Shown: piece after piece, positions 60,796 to 64,000 of the stretch
Layout of the letters: each line of letters starts with the position of its first letter
How positions within the stretch are numbered: the first letter of the stretch is position 1
Source: Holothuria scabra
Lineage: Eukaryota; Echinodermata; Holothuroidea; Aspidochirotida; Holothuriidae
DNA: 64,000 nucleotides
NCBI GenBank assembly: GCA_037179385.1
Contig: CM074179.1
Span: 9,238,001-9,302,000 of the forward strand
Direction: 5' to 3'
Program-made: the position numbers and the translations under genes
Notes under the pieces: generated by a model
The model's database searches: none
The model's input: the letters and a program-made list of their open reading frames with translations, nothing else
Told to the model about the DNA's origin: nothing

Positions 60796-63700
60796 ACAAA
60801 AAGATACCATGTCAAGTACTTATCAATTCCATGCACCTTAATGAACAACCCCCATTTTTGGCACAGTTGAATTCTCTTGAAAGGCATTTGCTTACACCTG
60901 TAATACCATTCATGAAAATTGTAGCATTACCCAAAGGTTTGCAAAAAGGAATCCATGGACCAGTTGTGTGTGTACAGTCAAATGTCAACTTAGACACTAT
61001 CCAAAAACTACCCCGTACAATAAATGATGGGAGCCTTATTAAGGTCAAGTTGAAACGAAAGTTGCAGTACAAAGGTCACCACTTATATCAAACTGTTGAT
61101 CCAAATAACATCCATAGAGCAACACTATATTTGAAAGATGTGAATCCGCACTATGACAATGTCCATATTGCTTGTAATCATAGTACAGGACATGACCATT
61201 CAAGTCACATTTCAGAGAATCATGATTATATGGCTTGCCCTTCATGTAATCTCAATACATTAGTCAGTATAAACAGTGACAGTACACAGAATGACAGCTT
61301 ACATGCTCATACTGATAATCAGTCAGGATCACATCCAAATACAAAACGTTCATTGTTGGATGACATAACAGAAACATCTGCACCATGTTATACATGTTTA
61401 CAACCAGTGGATCTAGCTCATTACATAGCAGATAACATTCATGGTACCATATTATGTGTAGCCCCAGCAGAGAATCAACAATTGGTCAGTGTATTCAAGA
61501 CTAAGGTAAATCATTTGTTACATTGTTCCCTGATGGGAAAAACACATATCAACAAGAAAGACATGTTCCAATATCCCCCAAGAGGTATTTCAATGCCCGC
61601 CTCCTATCACAAGACATCAGGTTTGCCAGTAATCCTGAGTACATATTCTTTGCACAGTACACTACTGAACTTCATGACATTTTGTCCTCAATTGCCATTG
61701 CAATGCGGAAAGGTTCAAAGAGGACATCTACAGGGCAACTGATAACATCTTCTATGCTACAAGACAAACACAATCTGAATGACATATTATCGAAGAATGA
61801 TGGATATTACTTCATGAAAAAAAATCGGGGATCACCAGCATATTGGGAAACTACAATGAGGGATCTTTTTGCAATGGTTAGGCAATTAGGTATACCAACT
61901 TGGTTTTGCAGTTTTTCTGCTGCAGATAGAAGATGGAATAGTTGAATCCATTCTTGAACAGCAGGGTAAACCTATCCCCACTGAAATTGACTGGACCACA
62001 CATTGCCAAATAATTGCAAGCAATCCAGTAACTGCTGCTAGAATGTTTGAACACAGAATGCAAGCATTTATACACAAGGTCATTTTGTCACCTGCACATC
62101 CCATTGGAGAAGTTATGGACTATTTTTATAGGGTAGAATTTCAACAACGATGTTGGCCACATATCCATTGTCTTTTTTGGGTAAAAAATGCCCCGAAGTA
62201 TGGACAGTCACCAGATCATGAGGTTCTATCCTTTATAGACCAGTATGTTTCTTGTCAAATGCCATCCCAATCGGAAAATCCAGTATTGCATGAAATTGTC
62301 AACAGTGTGCAGACACACAGCAAGAATCATTAAAAATCTTGTCGCAAAGGAGGAAAAGTATGTCGCTTCAACTTCCCAAAACTACTGTACCATCCCAGAG
62401 AACATTCATTTCAAAACCAGACTCAGATAAAGATTGCAGTAGTAACAGTGGTACTGGTATGGGTAAACAACTTGCCTCTCGAATCATTCAGAAATTGTGA
62501 AATTCATTCATAAATGATGAAAAATACCCAACCTCCACACAAGAACTTCTCCAGAAGGCTAACTTAACACACGAAAAATTAGAACAGTCTGTTCAAGCCA
62601 ACACACAAAAGGAAGTAATCATATATCACAGACAACCATGTAGTATTTGGGTTGACAACTACAATCCAACATTACTACAGTCTTGCAATGCAAACATGGA
62701 TATCCAATACATTTTAGATCCTTATAGCTGTATCATGTACATCGTCTCATACATCATTAAAGCGGAACGTGAGATGGGACAATTGCTGAAAAATGCACAG
62801 CAAGAAGCACGTGAAGGCAACCCCAGTGTTATGGAAGAATTAAAACAATTGGGGAGTGTGTACCTAAACCATAGGGAAGTCAGTGTTATGGAATCAGTGT
62901 ACAGGATTACTGGAATGCATCTAAAACAATCCTCTAGACAAACTGTATTCATTCCCACAGACCCAGATACCCATAGGTTGAGTATGCCACTGTCTTTGAT
63001 CCAGACTAAAGAAGACACAGATGAAATATGGTTGCCAAACATTATAGATAATACCTACAAAGACCACTCAATGAAGAATTCAGATCTATGTGTTTGGCCA
63101 CATTTGCTTCTGAGTACCGGTTCATTTCCACAGGCTCTAAAATTGAACAACAGATAAATGACATTGATGACAATACTGACCATTTGGGAAATATTCTAGG
63201 CACACCAAAGAAACATCTCAAGAGGTGTGCAGTTATAAGATATGCAAAAGTCCAAATTCAACAAGACCGTGAAAAGTATTACCACAACATCATGCACTTA
63301 TATCTACCATTCACTGACAAAAATTTCAAACCGCAGCAGTACCACACATATGAGGATTATTTTCTTCATGGTTCATATGACAACTCCCCCATTCATGAAA
63401 TTGTAGCCAAAAATATGCTCCTTTTCGAACCACTTGCAAAGGACATGGACAACTTATGGGAACAGTTGCACTCAAATGGTAATCAAGAAGATGCTTGGGG
63501 AAATTTGGTTCCCCAATCAGAGTTAGAAAGGCTTGAAGACACTACCGACATTGAAGCTCAGTCTGTAGATCAAGTACCACAAAATGAACACATTCTGGAA
63601 TTGCAAAATCAAGACAGTCGTAACATTAGCACCAACCATGATAATCATGGTATTATGAAGTCTATTCAAACTCTGCACACACCATTCAATAAAGATACAA

Positions 63701-64000
63701 TAACAACAATGCTTAGACAACTTAACAAAGAACAAAGGCAATTGTTCAATCATGTACAAAAGTGGGCAAAACAAAAAGTTGATAACAACAAGACACAACC
63801 TATACACATATTCCTAACCGGAGGTGCTGGCACAGGCAAATCACAAGTCATCAAATGCGTAACCCATGAATTAAGAAAGCTATTTGTGAAAATAGCAGAA
63901 TCACCTGATGACATAACTGTCCTACTGGTGGCCTACACTGGAACAGCTGCTTTTAATATAAATGGACAGACAATTCACTCTGCATTTAGTATCTTTAATA
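60640..64000 (+). pseudogene. Helitron Rep/PIF1 helicase, broken and cut by the window edge
   Basis: Follows the protease ORF in the same direction. Order: zinc-knuckle (CICHCCDRTLL, about 60770) and a DUF6570-type segment (GLQKGIHGPVV), Helitron_like_N (FPDGKNTYQQ, then YFNARLLSQD, 61525 on), HUH motif PHIHCLFW (62157-62180), CRKGGKVCRFNFP (62340 on), two-Tyr motif Y-I-V-S-Y-I-I-K (Tyr codons 62738 and 62750), then a frame open from 63052 to the edge with Walker A GGAGTGKS (63820-63843) of the PIF1 superfamily 1B helicase. Lesions: frame changes near 60740, 61515, 61930, 62390 and 63055, and in-frame stops at 62331 and 62498. Catalytic His and Tyr residues remain. Whether the lesions are real or assembly indels cannot be decided here. 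Confidence 0.85.

Noticed and set aside
60792..61742. Independent 316-residue gene starting at 60792
   Set aside because: Its content is the DUF6570 and Rep-entry part of the Helitron polyprotein in a shifted frame, not a separate gene.

Overview
This is animal nuclear DNA: spliced genes with GT-AG introns of 0.5-4.4 kb, heavy transposon load, tRNA-derived SINEs and many palindromic DNA transposons. The residues of the two host genes and the GGCCTAGGCC-rich repeats fit an invertebrate deuterostome, most likely an echinoderm. That assignment is a judgement from the sequence, not a search result.

Layout: (1) 1-4600: repeats, including a full-length palindromic MITE at 1645-2048, plus one orphan candidate exon. 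(2) 4650-22758, plus strand: a complete 12-exon class 3 aldehyde dehydrogenase gene (ALDH3A2-like fatty aldehyde dehydrogenase), 504 residues, with a C-terminal membrane anchor. Its introns hold hAT-type elements, SINEs, a minisatellite and a duplicated piece of exon 2. (3) 22.8-33.7 kb: intergenic, with several foldback/MITE elements and one orphan minus-strand candidate exon near 30.0 kb. (4) 46897-33981, minus strand: a complete 5-exon ribosomal protein L12 gene, 165 residues. Its introns are packed with transposons, among them a 2.7-kb element with inverted arms of roughly 0.85 kb, two near-identical TTAA-flanked MITEs and two hAT-type elements of about 1 kb. (5) 47-57 kb: repeats, with a nested pair at 54967-56866 (foldback element with 9-bp target duplication, interrupted by a hAT-type element with its own 8-bp duplication). 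(6) 57.5-64 kb, plus strand: a Helitron running off the right edge. It carries an intact 702-codon ORF with two tandem papain-like (herpes tegument/peptidase C76-type) cysteine protease-like domains, then a Rep (HUH, two-Tyr) region broken by about seven lesions, then an open PIF1 helicase frame with an intact Walker A motif.

The two host genes are ordinary housekeeping genes with no evident functional link to each other. The less ordinary content is in the mobile elements: the tandem protease-like module in the Helitron and its preservation beside a decayed Rep, the set of foldback elements whose arms are built from short tandem repeats, and the SINE cluster that multiplied the exon-2 splice donor of the ALDH3 gene. 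No prokaryotic operon, CRISPR array, rRNA or functional tRNA gene was seen.
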